Source: Bacteroidales bacterium UBA5382 (GTDB lineage: Bacteria; Bacteroidota; Bacteroidia; Bacteroidales; Dysgonomonadaceae). From it: a stretch of DNA of 64,000 bases. The notes beneath the pieces were generated by a model. It was given only the letters and a program-made list of their open reading frames with translations, ran no database searches and was not told the DNA's origin. The position numbers and the translations under genes are program-made. Below, one piece after another: positions 1 through 7,622 of this stretch. The stretch spans positions 1 through 64,000 of the forward strand of contig DHOU01000037.1 in assembly GCA_002409745.1 (NCBI GenBank), read 5' to 3'. Numbering within the stretch: position 1 is the first letter of the stretch; each line of letters opens with the position of its first letter.

Positions 1-31
1 TTCAACTACTGATTCGCATAATTATTAAATT

Positions 32-1255
32 ATGGCAACAGTAAAAGTGAAATTCCGTCCGTCGACGGTAAAGGGTAAGGCTGGGACTATTTATTACCAG
101 TTATGCCATCACCGCAAAAACCTACAGATTACTACCCGGATCCATTTATTTCCGGAACAGTGGGATGCGGAGAGAGGAAAAGTTGTATTCCTATCAGACA
201 ACGAGGGTTTTCTTAGGACATATCAACATCAGATAGAAAATGATATATCTTTGTTAAATCGCATCATTCTTCAATTGGGTGAGCGGCCTGAAGAATACCA
301 ATTATCCGACATTGTTGCAATGTTTCGTTCTCGCGGAGCGCAGATTTCCGTGTTATCCTATCTCGAGAGGCAAATCACGCGCCTTCAAGCAGACCGGAAA
401 TTGGGTACGGCACGCAATTATAAGCGTACCTTCAATAGTTTTTCTTTGTTCCTCGGGGGACGGGATCTTTCTTTTGCCTTGTTTAATGAAGGGCTCATTT
501 TGGAGTACAGCGATTATCTTAAGGAGAGGAAGGTCGTTCGCAATACCATCTCTTTTTATATGAGAAATCTAAGGTCGGCGTATAATAAAGCGGTACGGGA
601 ACAAATCATTGAACAATCTTTTCCTTTCCGGAATGTGTATACAGGAGTCGATCGTACGTGTAAACGTGCCGTTGGTGAAGATATTATCATTCGGTTGCAG
701 AAGCTGGATTTACTCTTTTCGCCATCCCTATCCTTGACACGCGATTTATTTGTTTTCAGTTATTGTACCCGAGGGATGGCCTTTGTGGATATGGCCTATC
801 TGCGTAAGCAGAATATTATAAATGGTATGATTTCTTATATCCGCCATAAAACCGGGCAACGGCTGACTATCCGTATAGAACCGTGCATAAAATCCATAAT
901 AAAAAAGTACGAGAAAAAAAACCGTGATTGTGTGTATGTCTTTCCTGTTCTGTATTCCGAAAATCCTGAAGAAGCCTTCAAGCAATATCAGACCGCGTTG
1001 GGATATTATAATCGGAAATTAAAACGATTAGGAGAATTGGTCGGTTCGGAAATGCCGCTGTCTTCTTATACTTCACGTCATACCTGGGCAACGATGGCTC
1101 GTAATTACAATGTACCGATATCGGTCATCAGCGCCGGTATGGGACATACTTCCGAAAAGACAACACAAATATATTTAGCGTCACTGGAAAATTCGGTAAT
1201 AGACCGGGCAAATAAGGAAATTCTCGCAAAATTGAATGCGAACATTTCTAAATAA
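32..1255 (+). CDS. Tyrosine recombinase at the head of the capsule locus
   Basis: A 407-residue site-specific recombinase of the Bacteroidetes phage-integrase family. Residues 1-95 look like an arm-type DNA-binding domain, about 105-200 a SAM-like core-binding domain, and 215-400 the catalytic domain. Visible catalytic residues are R247 (in CTRGMAF), the beta-hairpin lysine near K273, R349 (in SSYTSRH, where the usual first box-II histidine is replaced, as is common in Bacteroidetes), H372 (GMGHTSEKTT) and the nucleophile Y381 (IYLASLE). Its stop codon lies inside the left arm of a perfect inverted repeat, and the capsule genes start just beyond the right arm. In Bacteroides capsule loci such recombinases sit beside invertible promoters, so I infer that it flips the adjacent segment. 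It could also act at other sites in the genome. Confidence 0.93.
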   Translation: MATVKVKFRPSTVKGKAGTIYYQLCHHRKNLQITTRIHLFPEQWDAERGKVVFLSDNEGFLRTYQHQIENDISLLNRIILQLGERPEEYQLSDIVAMFRSRGAQISVLSYLERQITRLQADRKLGTARNYKRTFNSFSLFLGGRDLSFALFNEGLILEYSDYLKERKVVRNTISFYMRNLRSAYNKAVREQIIEQSFPFRNVYTGVDRTCKRAVGEDIIIRLQKLDLLFSPSLSLTRDLFVFSYCTRGMAFVDMAYLRKQNIINGMISYIRHKTGQRLTIRIEPCIKSIIKKYEKKNRDCVYVFPVLYSENPEEAFKQYQTALGYYNRKLKRLGELVGSEMPLSSYTSRHTWATMARNYNVPISVISAGMGHTSEKTTQIYLASLENSVIDRANKEILAKLNANISK

Positions 1256-1260
1256 GAGAC
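1242..1260 (+). repeat. Left arm of the 19-bp inverted repeat of an invertible segment
   Basis: The sequence acatttctaaataagagac is exactly reverse-complementary to 1548-1566. It includes the last codons and the TAA stop of the recombinase gene. Because the arms are perfect copies, inversion leaves that reading frame unchanged. Arms of this length are what invertible capsule promoters of Bacteroides carry. Confidence 0.9.
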
Positions 1261-1274
1261 CTTAAACACGTTTG

Positions 1275-1306
1275 CAAAGCTATAAAAAATAAAGTTCGTA
1301 AACAAA
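1275..1306 (-). promoter_or_regulatory. Promoter inside the invertible segment, pointing away from the capsule genes
   Basis: On the minus strand TTTG (1306-1303), a 20-base spacer and TAGCTTTG (1282-1275) match the Bacteroidetes consensus TTTG-N19/21-TAnnTTTG completely. Transcription would start near 1268 and run leftward into the 3' end of the recombinase gene. A plus-strand TATGTTTG at 1453-1460 has no -33 element at the right distance and is a weaker candidate. Confidence 0.72.
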
Positions 1307-1486
1307 TCTTCTAAAAAATAATTAATGAATAATTTCATCTTTTCTTTTTCGGAATGTTGATAATAACGTCATTGCACCTATAAGTGGGAAAGAAATATAA
1401 ATAATGAATCAATACCCTTAGAGATGTGGGCTTAAAAAAACACTTTTTCTTTTATGTTTGCCCGATCAAAAGACTTATAAAAATAG

Positions 1487-1527
1487 AAAAAATCAGTTAT
1501 ATATTGATTGCATATAACTGATTTTTA
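1487..1527. terminator. Bidirectional terminator-like hairpin inside the invertible segment
   Basis: A perfect 15-bp stem (1488-1502 with 1512-1526, loop of 9 bases) has a run of A on its left and a run of T on its right, so it could terminate transcription in either direction. As sequenced it would stop recombinase read-through into upxY. After inversion it would sit upstream of the promoter (about 1282-1320) and still separate the two transcripts. Confidence 0.65.
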
Positions 1528-1547
1528 ATTTTTTCCGTAAATATGTC

Positions 1548-1566
1548 GTCTCTTATTTAGAAATGT
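1548..1566 (-). repeat. Right arm of the 19-bp inverted repeat
   Basis: Exact reverse complement of 1242-1260 (gtctcttatttagaaatgt on the plus strand). It lies about 80-145 bases ahead of upxY, so after inversion the promoter would drive a leader crossing this arm. Confidence 0.9.
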
Positions 1567-1710
1567 GATAAATGAGTTTCTATTAAATAAACACTCTATT
1601 TAATAGTTTGATATACACGGTATTGAATGATATCCGAGGAGCCGTAAGTGTGTCCTGATAGAGAAAAACAACAACAAATTGTAAAGCAGCAATCATATCA
1701 TCATCATCGT

Positions 1711-2265
1711 ATGGATAACAACAATCTTGAAATTCCTGTTTGGTTTGCCATGAGCGCTCCCTTTTGCCGGGAGTTGAAAGCGCAACAATTACTGGATAAG
1801 CGTTGCATAGAAAGTTTTATTCCCATGCGCTATGATGTCGTTGCAAAGAAAGGCGGAAAGAAAAGCCGTGAATTAGTGCCGGCGATTCATAATCTCTTGT
1901 TCGTTAGAACAACCCGCTCGATTATACAGGAGACGAAAAGGGAGATTTTATTTCTGCAATATCTTACGCAGGCGGAAAGAGGAAAAAATATCCCGATTAT
2001 TGTTCCGGAGAAGCAAATGCAACAGTTTATAGCCGTATCCGGAACCAATAATGAACAGTTGATTTATCTGAAACCCGAAGAGATCAACTTGAAACGGGGA
2101 ACTCCTGTCCGCATTCACGGTGGCGCTTTCGACGGCGTAGAAGGCATCTTTGTAAAAGTCAAAGGAATTCGAAGCCGTCGGGTAGTCGTCCTTATAAAGG
2201 GGGTTACAGCGGTCGTTACCGCAGAAATCCAATCCGATCTGATCGAAGTTCTATCCGCGCAATAG
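1711..2265 (+). CDS. upxY: UpxY-type NusG-like antiterminator of the capsule operon
   Basis: A NusG/RfaH-like specialised elongation factor of about 184 residues. The N-terminal part (VWFAMSAPFCRELKAQQLLD) is the NGN domain that contacts RNA polymerase. The C-terminal part (GTPVRIHGGAFDGVEGIFVK) is a KOW-type motif. In Bacteroides, UpxY proteins prevent premature termination of the long capsule transcript and need their own leader sequence. As first gene behind an invertible promoter its place is typical. No UpxZ partner follows, which differs from B. fragilis. I chose ATG 1711, which gives the usual family length; GTG 1648 has a good GAGGAG six bases upstream and would add 21 residues rich in Q and H. 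Confidence 0.88.
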   Translation: MDNNNLEIPVWFAMSAPFCRELKAQQLLDKRCIESFIPMRYDVVAKKGGKKSRELVPAIHNLLFVRTTRSIIQETKREILFLQYLTQAERGKNIPIIVPEKQMQQFIAVSGTNNEQLIYLKPEEINLKRGTPVRIHGGAFDGVEGIFVKVKGIRSRRVVVLIKGVTAVVTAEIQSDLIEVLSAQ

Positions 2266-2305
2266 CTTCGGTGTCTTTAGTCTTCTGTCTTTAATTCTTC
2301 TAACA

Positions 2306-3439
2306 ATGTATTGGATTATTATTATTTGTCTATCAATCGCAATTTGCGCTTGTCTGTCCGGAATGCTTATTCCCCAAATCGCCGCCATTTGCTCCGTGAA
2401 AAAACTGTTCGACGTTCCGGATGGGCGTAAGATTCATCAAGAGAATATTTCCCGTCTCGGCGGATTCGCCTTTGCCCCGGTGATTTTTTTCGTTTTTGCT
2501 CTATTGACGGGACTCAGTTTTGTTTTCGGAAGACCTGATATTGTCATGGCTGCACAGAGCGAGGCATCCGTCTTGTCTTTGTCCTTCTGTAGTCTCCTCA
2601 TTCTGTATGTGATGGGAATTGCCGATGATTTAGTCGGCGTTCGTTTCCGTTCCAAATTTGTCATGCAGATTCTTTGCGGTGTTCTCCTGGTTATGGGAGG
2701 CATCCTCATCGACAATTTTTATGGAGTGTTTGGAGTAGGTCAGTTGCCGCAATGGATTGCCTATCCGTTCACGGTTGTGCTTATCGTCTTCATCATCAAT
2801 GCTCTTAACTTGATTGACGGCATCGACGGACTTGCTTCCGGATTGAGCGTGGTGGCATGCCTCTTCTACGGCTTTATTTTTTTCCACTTGCAACACTATC
2901 TTTTCGCGATGCTGGCATTTGGGACATTGGGCGTACTAATTCCTTTTTTCTATTACAATGTTTTCGGTAAAGCGGAAGAAGGGAAAAAGATATTTATGGG
3001 CGATACGGGAAGCTTGACCATAGGCCTTATTCTGAGTTTGCTCAGTATCAAACTGGCTCAATCCATTCCCGCCGATGGCACGGCTTTGTTTAATCCGTTG
3101 ATGGTGGCTTTCTCGCCGCTAATCGTCCCGTGCTTCGATGCGGCAAGGGTCTTCTTTCATCGCATCTGTAACGGGAGGCATCCTTTCAAGCCCGATAAGA
3201 ATCATATCCACCATAAACTGCTTGCGATTGGACTGTCTCAACGGTCAGCGAGGATAATCCTCGTGTCGGTAGCTATTGTCTATCTAGTGGGGAATATCGT
3301 TTTGTCGCGCTATGTAAATGCAACATTCCTGCTCATAGGGGATCTCGTTGTATGGATTGCGGGCACTGTCTGCTTAACGCATGCCATGGTAAAACGAAAT
3401 AATAAACTCACCGTCACTCAGAAACAATTCAATAAGTAA
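2306..3439 (+). CDS. wecA: Undecaprenyl-phosphate GlcNAc-1-phosphate transferase (WecA/TagO type)
   Basis: A polytopic inner-membrane enzyme of the MraY/WecA family (377 residues, about 10-11 membrane segments) that transfers a sugar 1-phosphate, usually GlcNAc-1-P, from UDP-sugar to undecaprenyl phosphate and so starts the repeat unit. Family motifs seen: DVPDGRKIHQ near 36-45, the Asp-Asp pair D107-D108 (IADDLVG), NLIDGIDGLASG at 168-179, D232 in MGDTGSL, and the His box NHIHHK at 299-304. It lies 40 bases behind upxY. With wecB, wecC and wecG downstream, UDP-GlcNAc is the likely substrate. Specificity for another N-acetylhexosamine cannot be excluded. Confidence 0.92.
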   Translation: MYWIIIICLSIAICACLSGMLIPQIAAICSVKKLFDVPDGRKIHQENISRLGGFAFAPVIFFVFALLTGLSFVFGRPDIVMAAQSEASVLSLSFCSLLILYVMGIADDLVGVRFRSKFVMQILCGVLLVMGGILIDNFYGVFGVGQLPQWIAYPFTVVLIVFIINALNLIDGIDGLASGLSVVACLFYGFIFFHLQHYLFAMLAFGTLGVLIPFFYYNVFGKAEEGKKIFMGDTGSLTIGLILSLLSIKLAQSIPADGTALFNPLMVAFSPLIVPCFDAARVFFHRICNGRHPFKPDKNHIHHKLLAIGLSQRSARIILVSVAIVYLVGNIVLSRYVNATFLLIGDLVVWIAGTVCLTHAMVKRNNKLTVTQKQFNK

Positions 3440-3458
3440 ATAACAATATTCTTTTTTT

Positions 3459-4268
3459 ATGATGCGAATTAGAAACATGCTCTTCTTGCCGCTCGCTGTT
3501 TTTCTTTTATACTCGTGTGGCTCCTCAAAAAACATTTCCTACTTTCAGGATTTGCCTTCGGGCGAAAGTGAACGGCAAATGATGATTTCCAGCGAGATTA
3601 AAATCCGCCCGAAAGACAAGATATCCATCATCGTGAATAGTAAGGATCCGTTATTGGCCGATTTATTTAATCTGCCTATATTATCCCGGCAGATAGGGCT
3701 TTCTTCCCTGACATCTTCTTCCGGTAATAATTATGGGATTTCCGGCTATACGGTAGACGCGGAGGGGACTATCGATTTCCCCGTATTGGGAAAAATCCGT
3801 GTGGAAGGAATGGATAAACAGGAAATCAGCGCATATATAAAGAATGAGTTGATAGAAAAGAATCTGGTGAAAGATCCGGTGGTTACCGTAGAGTTCCTGA
3901 ACCTGACGTTATCGGTGTTGGGAGAAGTAGCCGAGCCCGGACGGTATTCGATCGACCGGGACAAGATTACGTTACTGGATGCGTTGAGTATGGCGGGCGA
4001 CCTGACCATTTACGGAAAACGGGAGAACGTATTGGTGTTACGGGAAGAAAACGGAGTGAAAAAGGCTTTCAGGGTGGATATCCGCTCGGCGGAACAATTA
4101 TTTTCGTCGCCGGTGTATTATCTGCAACAAAACGATGTGGTATATGTGGAACCGAACCTTACGCGGGCGCGACAATCGACCGTCAACGGCAATAATGTCG
4201 TTTCCACGTCTTTCTGGTTATCGATCGCTTCGTTGCTCGCAACCATCACGGTCCTTTTTGTTAAATAA
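3459..4268 (+). CDS. wza: Outer-membrane polysaccharide export lipoprotein (Wza-like)
   Basis: A 269-residue exporter of the OPX/Wza family. It has a lipoprotein signal with lipobox LYSC (Cys20), a polysaccharide export domain at about 45-145 (IKIRPKDKISIIV to VVTVEFLNL), one SLBB-type domain after about 148 (SVLGEVAEPGRYSI), and a hydrophobic segment at the very C terminus (residues 248-268). Bacteroidetes members are shorter than E. coli Wza and often end in such a helix. Proteins of this family form the outer-membrane channel working with Wzc, whose gene starts 13 bases downstream. Confidence 0.92.
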   Translation: MMRIRNMLFLPLAVFLLYSCGSSKNISYFQDLPSGESERQMMISSEIKIRPKDKISIIVNSKDPLLADLFNLPILSRQIGLSSLTSSSGNNYGISGYTVDAEGTIDFPVLGKIRVEGMDKQEISAYIKNELIEKNLVKDPVVTVEFLNLTLSVLGEVAEPGRYSIDRDKITLLDALSMAGDLTIYGKRENVLVLREENGVKKAFRVDIRSAEQLFSSPVYYLQQNDVVYVEPNLTRARQSTVNGNNVVSTSFWLSIASLLATITVLFVK

Positions 4269-4281
4269 TCGGTAAAAAACT

Positions 4282-6708
4282 ATGGCTCTTTCTCAAAATA
4301 ATAATGTGAAGCAAAAACAACCCGAAGATTTCATTCGGATACAGGATCTTTTTTATCTCTGTCTTGCCAAATGGCGCTGGTTTGTGTTGTCTCTTTTCGT
4401 CACACTCGGCATTGCCGTGTTATACCTGCTTACCACCCCTGCGGTGTATACCCGTTCGGCCTCTTTGTTAATTAAAGAAGATAGTAAAGGAAAATCGATG
4501 GCCGGCGATGTGTCTTCATTGTTTTCCGATTTGGGATTATCGCAGGCTAACGTCAATGTCAATAATGAACTTATTGCCATCCAATCGCCTGCCGTCATTT
4601 TGGAAACCATAAAACGATTGCATATCGATGTCGATTATCAAATCAACGGCCCTTTCCACCGGAAAACGTTATATGGCTCAGAACTCCCGGTGAGAGTTGT
4701 GTTTGCCGATTTGACGGATAAGGAAAATGCGAAACTGACCCTTCGGGTATCGGAAGACAGCACGGTGGTTCTTTCCGATTTTGTATGGGGTGACGGCAGC
4801 AAGAGCAGCAAGGCCATCGACACCCGTTTAGGAACTATCGTGGATACTCCGTTGGGAAAGTTGTCGGTAATGCCCACATCGCATTATACAAACGAAACAT
4901 CCCCTCTTATTTACGTTTCCCGTACCAATCTGTATAGTGCGACCAATGCCTGCAAGGAAGCTTTAACAATATCGTTGAGCGATGAAAAAGTAACGGTAAT
5001 CGACTTATCGTATAACGATGTTTCCACACAACGCGCCGAAGATGTCATTAATACGTTGATCGCCGTATATAAAGAGAACTGGATAAAGGATAAAAATCAG
5101 ATTACCGTCAGTACGTCCATGTTTATCAACGACCGTTTGAAGGTTATCGCAACCGAACTCGGCGATGTGGATGAGGATATCTCTTCATTCAAGAGTAAGA
5201 ACCTACTGCCGGACGTGGAAGCGGCATCAGGCATGTATATGGAGCAGTCGCGCGAAACGAGTAATCTGCTCTTATCGTTAAAGTCTCAATTATCCATGGC
5301 AAACTATATACGCAATTACCTGACCGGGCCCGCCTATACCAATCAGTTACTTCCGGCGAATTCGGGTATTGAAAATTCGGGTATTGAGAGTCAGATTTCA
5401 GAATACAACACGCTACAGTTACAACGGAATAACCTGTTGGCGAATAGCAGTGAGCAAAACCCGTTGATAAAAGACCTTGACCAGTCGCTTGAGTCGATGC
5501 GTAAGGCGATTGTCTCTTCCATCGATAATTTAGTGGTCACGTTAAACACACAGACAGTGAATTTGCAAAAGAGCGAGCAACAGACCACGGCTCAGATTGC
5601 CGCCAATCCTGACCAAGCCAAATATTTGCTCTCGATAGGGCGGGAGCAGAAAGTGAAAGAGGCTTTGTATTTGTTTTTGCTTCAGAAAAGGGAAGAAAAC
5701 GAGCTTTCGCAGGCTTTTACAGCCTATAATACCCGTATTATTACCCCGCCTTACGGATCATTAGGACCCACAGAGCCTCGGAAGAGCTTCATCTTATTGA
5801 TCGCTTTGGTTACGGGATTATTGATTCCTTTCATTGCCGTTATTACAAAAGAACGAATGGATACCACCGTTCGGGGACGAAAAGATCTGGAAAACAGTAC
5901 TCTTCCTTTCCTCGGAGAAATTCCGCTTTATCAACCGCAAAAGCGTAACCGGTTGTTCTGGAAAAAACAACCCGAAATAGAGGCCATCGTGGTGGAGGAA
6001 GGCAGTCGCGATGTCATTAACGAAGCTTTCCGTGTAGTGCGTACCAATCTGGAGTTTATGGACGGTAGCGGAGAGCCGGACTCGAATGTGCTGATGTTGA
6101 CTTCGTTCAATCCGGGTAGCGGAAAGACCTTCCTGACCATGAATATGGCCATCAGTCTTGCCATTAAGGGGAAGAGTGTGCTCGTAATCGACGGCGACTT
6201 GCGTCGCGGCTCCATCTCCGATTATGTGGACACGCCTAAAATCGGGCTAAGTGACTACTTGGGAAAACGGATCGATACTCCCGAAGAAATAATTGTCGTC
6301 GATAAAAAACATCCTACCCTGCATATTTTACCCGTGGGAACCATTCCTCCGAATCCTACTGAGTTGCTGGTGGAGGAACGCCTCAAAGAACTAATTAACC
6401 GGATGCGCAGCCGGTACGATTATATTCTTATCGACTGTCCTCCCATCGATGTGGTTGCCGACACGGCGATTATCGAAAAACTGGCCGATAGAACCATCTT
6501 TGTGGTCAGAGCGGGATTGTTGGAGCGCAGTATGCTGGTCGAACTGGAGAAAATTTACAACGAACAAAAATACAAAAACATGTGCGTTATCCTGAACGGT
6601 ACGACCGGTAACGGCGGGCGTTACGGATATGGATACCGTTACGGGTACAAGTACGGCTACCATTACGGCTCCGAAAAGAAAAAGACTTGGTGGGGAAACA
6701 AAGGCTAA
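4282..6708 (+). CDS. wzc: Polysaccharide co-polymerase / BY-type tyrosine kinase (Wzc-like)
   Basis: An 808-residue inner-membrane protein controlling polymer length and export. It has a Wzz domain with a membrane helix near 35-55, a long periplasmic coiled region, a second helix near 500-520 and a cytoplasmic BY-kinase. Walker A is FNPGSGKTF near 608-617, Walker A' is VIDGDLRRG near 635, and Walker B is ILIDCPP near 715. The tail carries eight tyrosines in sixteen residues (781-796, alternating Tyr with Gly, Arg or Lys), the usual autophosphorylation cluster. The partner phosphatase gene follows. Kinase and export domain are fused in one chain, as in proteobacteria. Confidence 0.95.
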   Translation: MALSQNNNVKQKQPEDFIRIQDLFYLCLAKWRWFVLSLFVTLGIAVLYLLTTPAVYTRSASLLIKEDSKGKSMAGDVSSLFSDLGLSQANVNVNNELIAIQSPAVILETIKRLHIDVDYQINGPFHRKTLYGSELPVRVVFADLTDKENAKLTLRVSEDSTVVLSDFVWGDGSKSSKAIDTRLGTIVDTPLGKLSVMPTSHYTNETSPLIYVSRTNLYSATNACKEALTISLSDEKVTVIDLSYNDVSTQRAEDVINTLIAVYKENWIKDKNQITVSTSMFINDRLKVIATELGDVDEDISSFKSKNLLPDVEAASGMYMEQSRETSNLLLSLKSQLSMANYIRNYLTGPAYTNQLLPANSGIENSGIESQISEYNTLQLQRNNLLANSSEQNPLIKDLDQSLESMRKAIVSSIDNLVVTLNTQTVNLQKSEQQTTAQIAANPDQAKYLLSIGREQKVKEALYLFLLQKREENELSQAFTAYNTRIITPPYGSLGPTEPRKSFILLIALVTGLLIPFIAVITKERMDTTVRGRKDLENSTLPFLGEIPLYQPQKRNRLFWKKQPEIEAIVVEEGSRDVINEAFRVVRTNLEFMDGSGEPDSNVLMLTSFNPGSGKTFLTMNMAISLAIKGKSVLVIDGDLRRGSISDYVDTPKIGLSDYLGKRIDTPEEIIVVDKKHPTLHILPVGTIPPNPTELLVEERLKELINRMRSRYDYILIDCPPIDVVADTAIIEKLADRTIFVVRAGLLERSMLVELEKIYNEQKYKNMCVILNGTTGNGGRYGYGYRYGYKYGYHYGSEKKKTWWGNKG

Positions 6709-6783
6709 ACTACGAACTACAAATTGTAAATTACTAATTACGAATTACAAATTACAAATTGTAAATTACAAATTACGAATTAC
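6707..6783 (+). repeat. Eleven degenerate 7-bp repeats filling the wzc-phosphatase gap
   Basis: The gap between the wzc stop and the phosphatase start can be cut without remainder into heptamers of the kind aaattac, gaattac and aaattgt (11 units). The array starts at the wzc stop codon and ends two bases before the next ATG. Other 7-bp arrays of different sequence occur elsewhere in the window. Confidence 0.85.
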
Positions 6784-6785
6784 GA

Positions 6786-7499
6786 ATGAGGTTGATCGGG
6801 CGATTGTATTCGCTTAATAAAGAGGCTTTCTTTGAGGGTTTCACCGATTATCATTCCCATATCCTTCCGGGAGTGGATGACGGCGTACAGACTCTGGAGC
6901 AGTCGTTGGAAATACTGGATTGCTACGAACAACTCGGTATCCGGATTGTCTGGCTAACCCCGCATATCATGGAGGATATCCCGAATACGACGACACATTT
7001 GCAAGAGCGCTTCGCCTGTTTGCAATCTGCTTATCGGGGAAAGATCACCCTTCATCTGGCGGCGGAATACATGCTCGACAATCTTTTCCAAGAACGTTTT
7101 AAGAGGCATGACTTGCTTCCATTGGGCGAAAGAGGCAACCGTTTGTTAGTCGAGACTTCTTATCTCTATCCGGCGATGAAGTTCTATGATACGTTGAGAA
7201 GGATAAAGGAAAAAGGATATTATCCCTTGCTGGCGCATCCCGAACGATACAACTATATGGGAGAGCGGGGCTACAAGACATTAAAAGAGATGGGAGTAAA
7301 ATTCCAACTGAATTTGCTTTCGTTGGACGGAATGTATGGCAAAACCGTACGTAATAAAGCCCGGTGGTTGTTGGATAACGGTATGTACGATTTAATCGGA
7401 ACCGATGTGCATACATGGGAGGCTTGTAAACAAGTGAAAGACCTGTCTTTGTCAAGCAGTAGATTGAAAAAACTTGAGAGGATACACTCGGATAATTGA
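6786..7499 (+). CDS. PHP-family protein-tyrosine phosphatase (CpsB/YwqE type)
   Basis: A 237-residue metal-dependent phosphatase of the PHP superfamily that removes phosphate from the tyrosine tail of Wzc-type kinases. Metal-binding motifs are visible: DYHSHILPGVDDG at 21-33 (H23, H25), TPH at 58-60, LLAHPERY near 150, and GTDVHTWE near 205. Length is close to CpsB (about 240). It follows the kinase across the heptamer array, the expected kinase-phosphatase pair for polymer length control. Its last 99 coding bases, plus the bases after the stop, are duplicated 2.2 kb downstream behind the ImmA/PIN module. Confidence 0.9.
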   Translation: MRLIGRLYSLNKEAFFEGFTDYHSHILPGVDDGVQTLEQSLEILDCYEQLGIRIVWLTPHIMEDIPNTTTHLQERFACLQSAYRGKITLHLAAEYMLDNLFQERFKRHDLLPLGERGNRLLVETSYLYPAMKFYDTLRRIKEKGYYPLLAHPERYNYMGERGYKTLKEMGVKFQLNLLSLDGMYGKTVRNKARWLLDNGMYDLIGTDVHTWEACKQVKDLSLSSSRLKKLERIHSDN

Positions 7500-7516
7500 T
7501 CTTTGATAAGAAATAG
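7401..7516 (+). repeat. Direct repeat, copy 1: 3' end of the phosphatase gene
   Basis: About 116 bases covering the last 33 codons of the phosphatase gene and 17 bases after its stop. It matches 9569-9686 with three substitutions and one 2-base length difference in an A run. Together the copies bracket the ImmA/IrrE-PIN module and a piece of rmlD. Confidence 0.92.
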
Positions 7517-7581
7517 GGCCTAACGAGTCGTTGATATCCATTTTTAAGATTGTTTTAAGTACATTGTGTGACGAAAAAGAG

Positions 7582-7589
7582 TATATTTG
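7582..7589 (+). promoter_or_regulatory. Putative -7 element (TATATTTG) ahead of the ImmA/IrrE gene
   Basis: A perfect TAnnTTTG box, without a convincing -33 element at 19-21 bases. If used, transcription would start near 7594-7596. This rules out the TTG at 7587 as start codon and favours TTG 7623 or ATG 7677 for the next gene. Confidence 0.45.
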
Positions 7590-7622
7590 CGAATATTTAC
7601 AAGCAAAATAAGGAAAGATTTC

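Larger units (their letters stand above)
1261..1547. other. Invertible promoter segment (287 bp) between perfect inverted repeats
   Basis: This AT-rich stretch has no gene. It carries one good Bacteroidetes promoter, reading leftward in this orientation, and a bidirectional terminator-like hairpin. Inversion would move position x to 2808-x. The promoter -7 element would then be at about 1526-1533 and the start point near 1540, reading into upxY. As sequenced, the promoter reads away from the capsule genes, so the locus appears OFF. The geometry is seen directly; phase variation is inferred from known capsule loci. Confidence 0.8.

Noticed and set aside
1453-1460. TATGTTTG as a forward promoter in the invertible segment
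   Set aside because: No TTTG or TTG at 19-21 bases upstream; the leftward promoter is a far better match, so OFF is the preferred reading. Weak forward activity cannot be excluded.
1948-2232. Open frame on the minus strand inside upxY
   Set aside because: Shadow of the upxY coding sequence; no promoter, no family-like residues, codon periodicity belongs to the plus strand.
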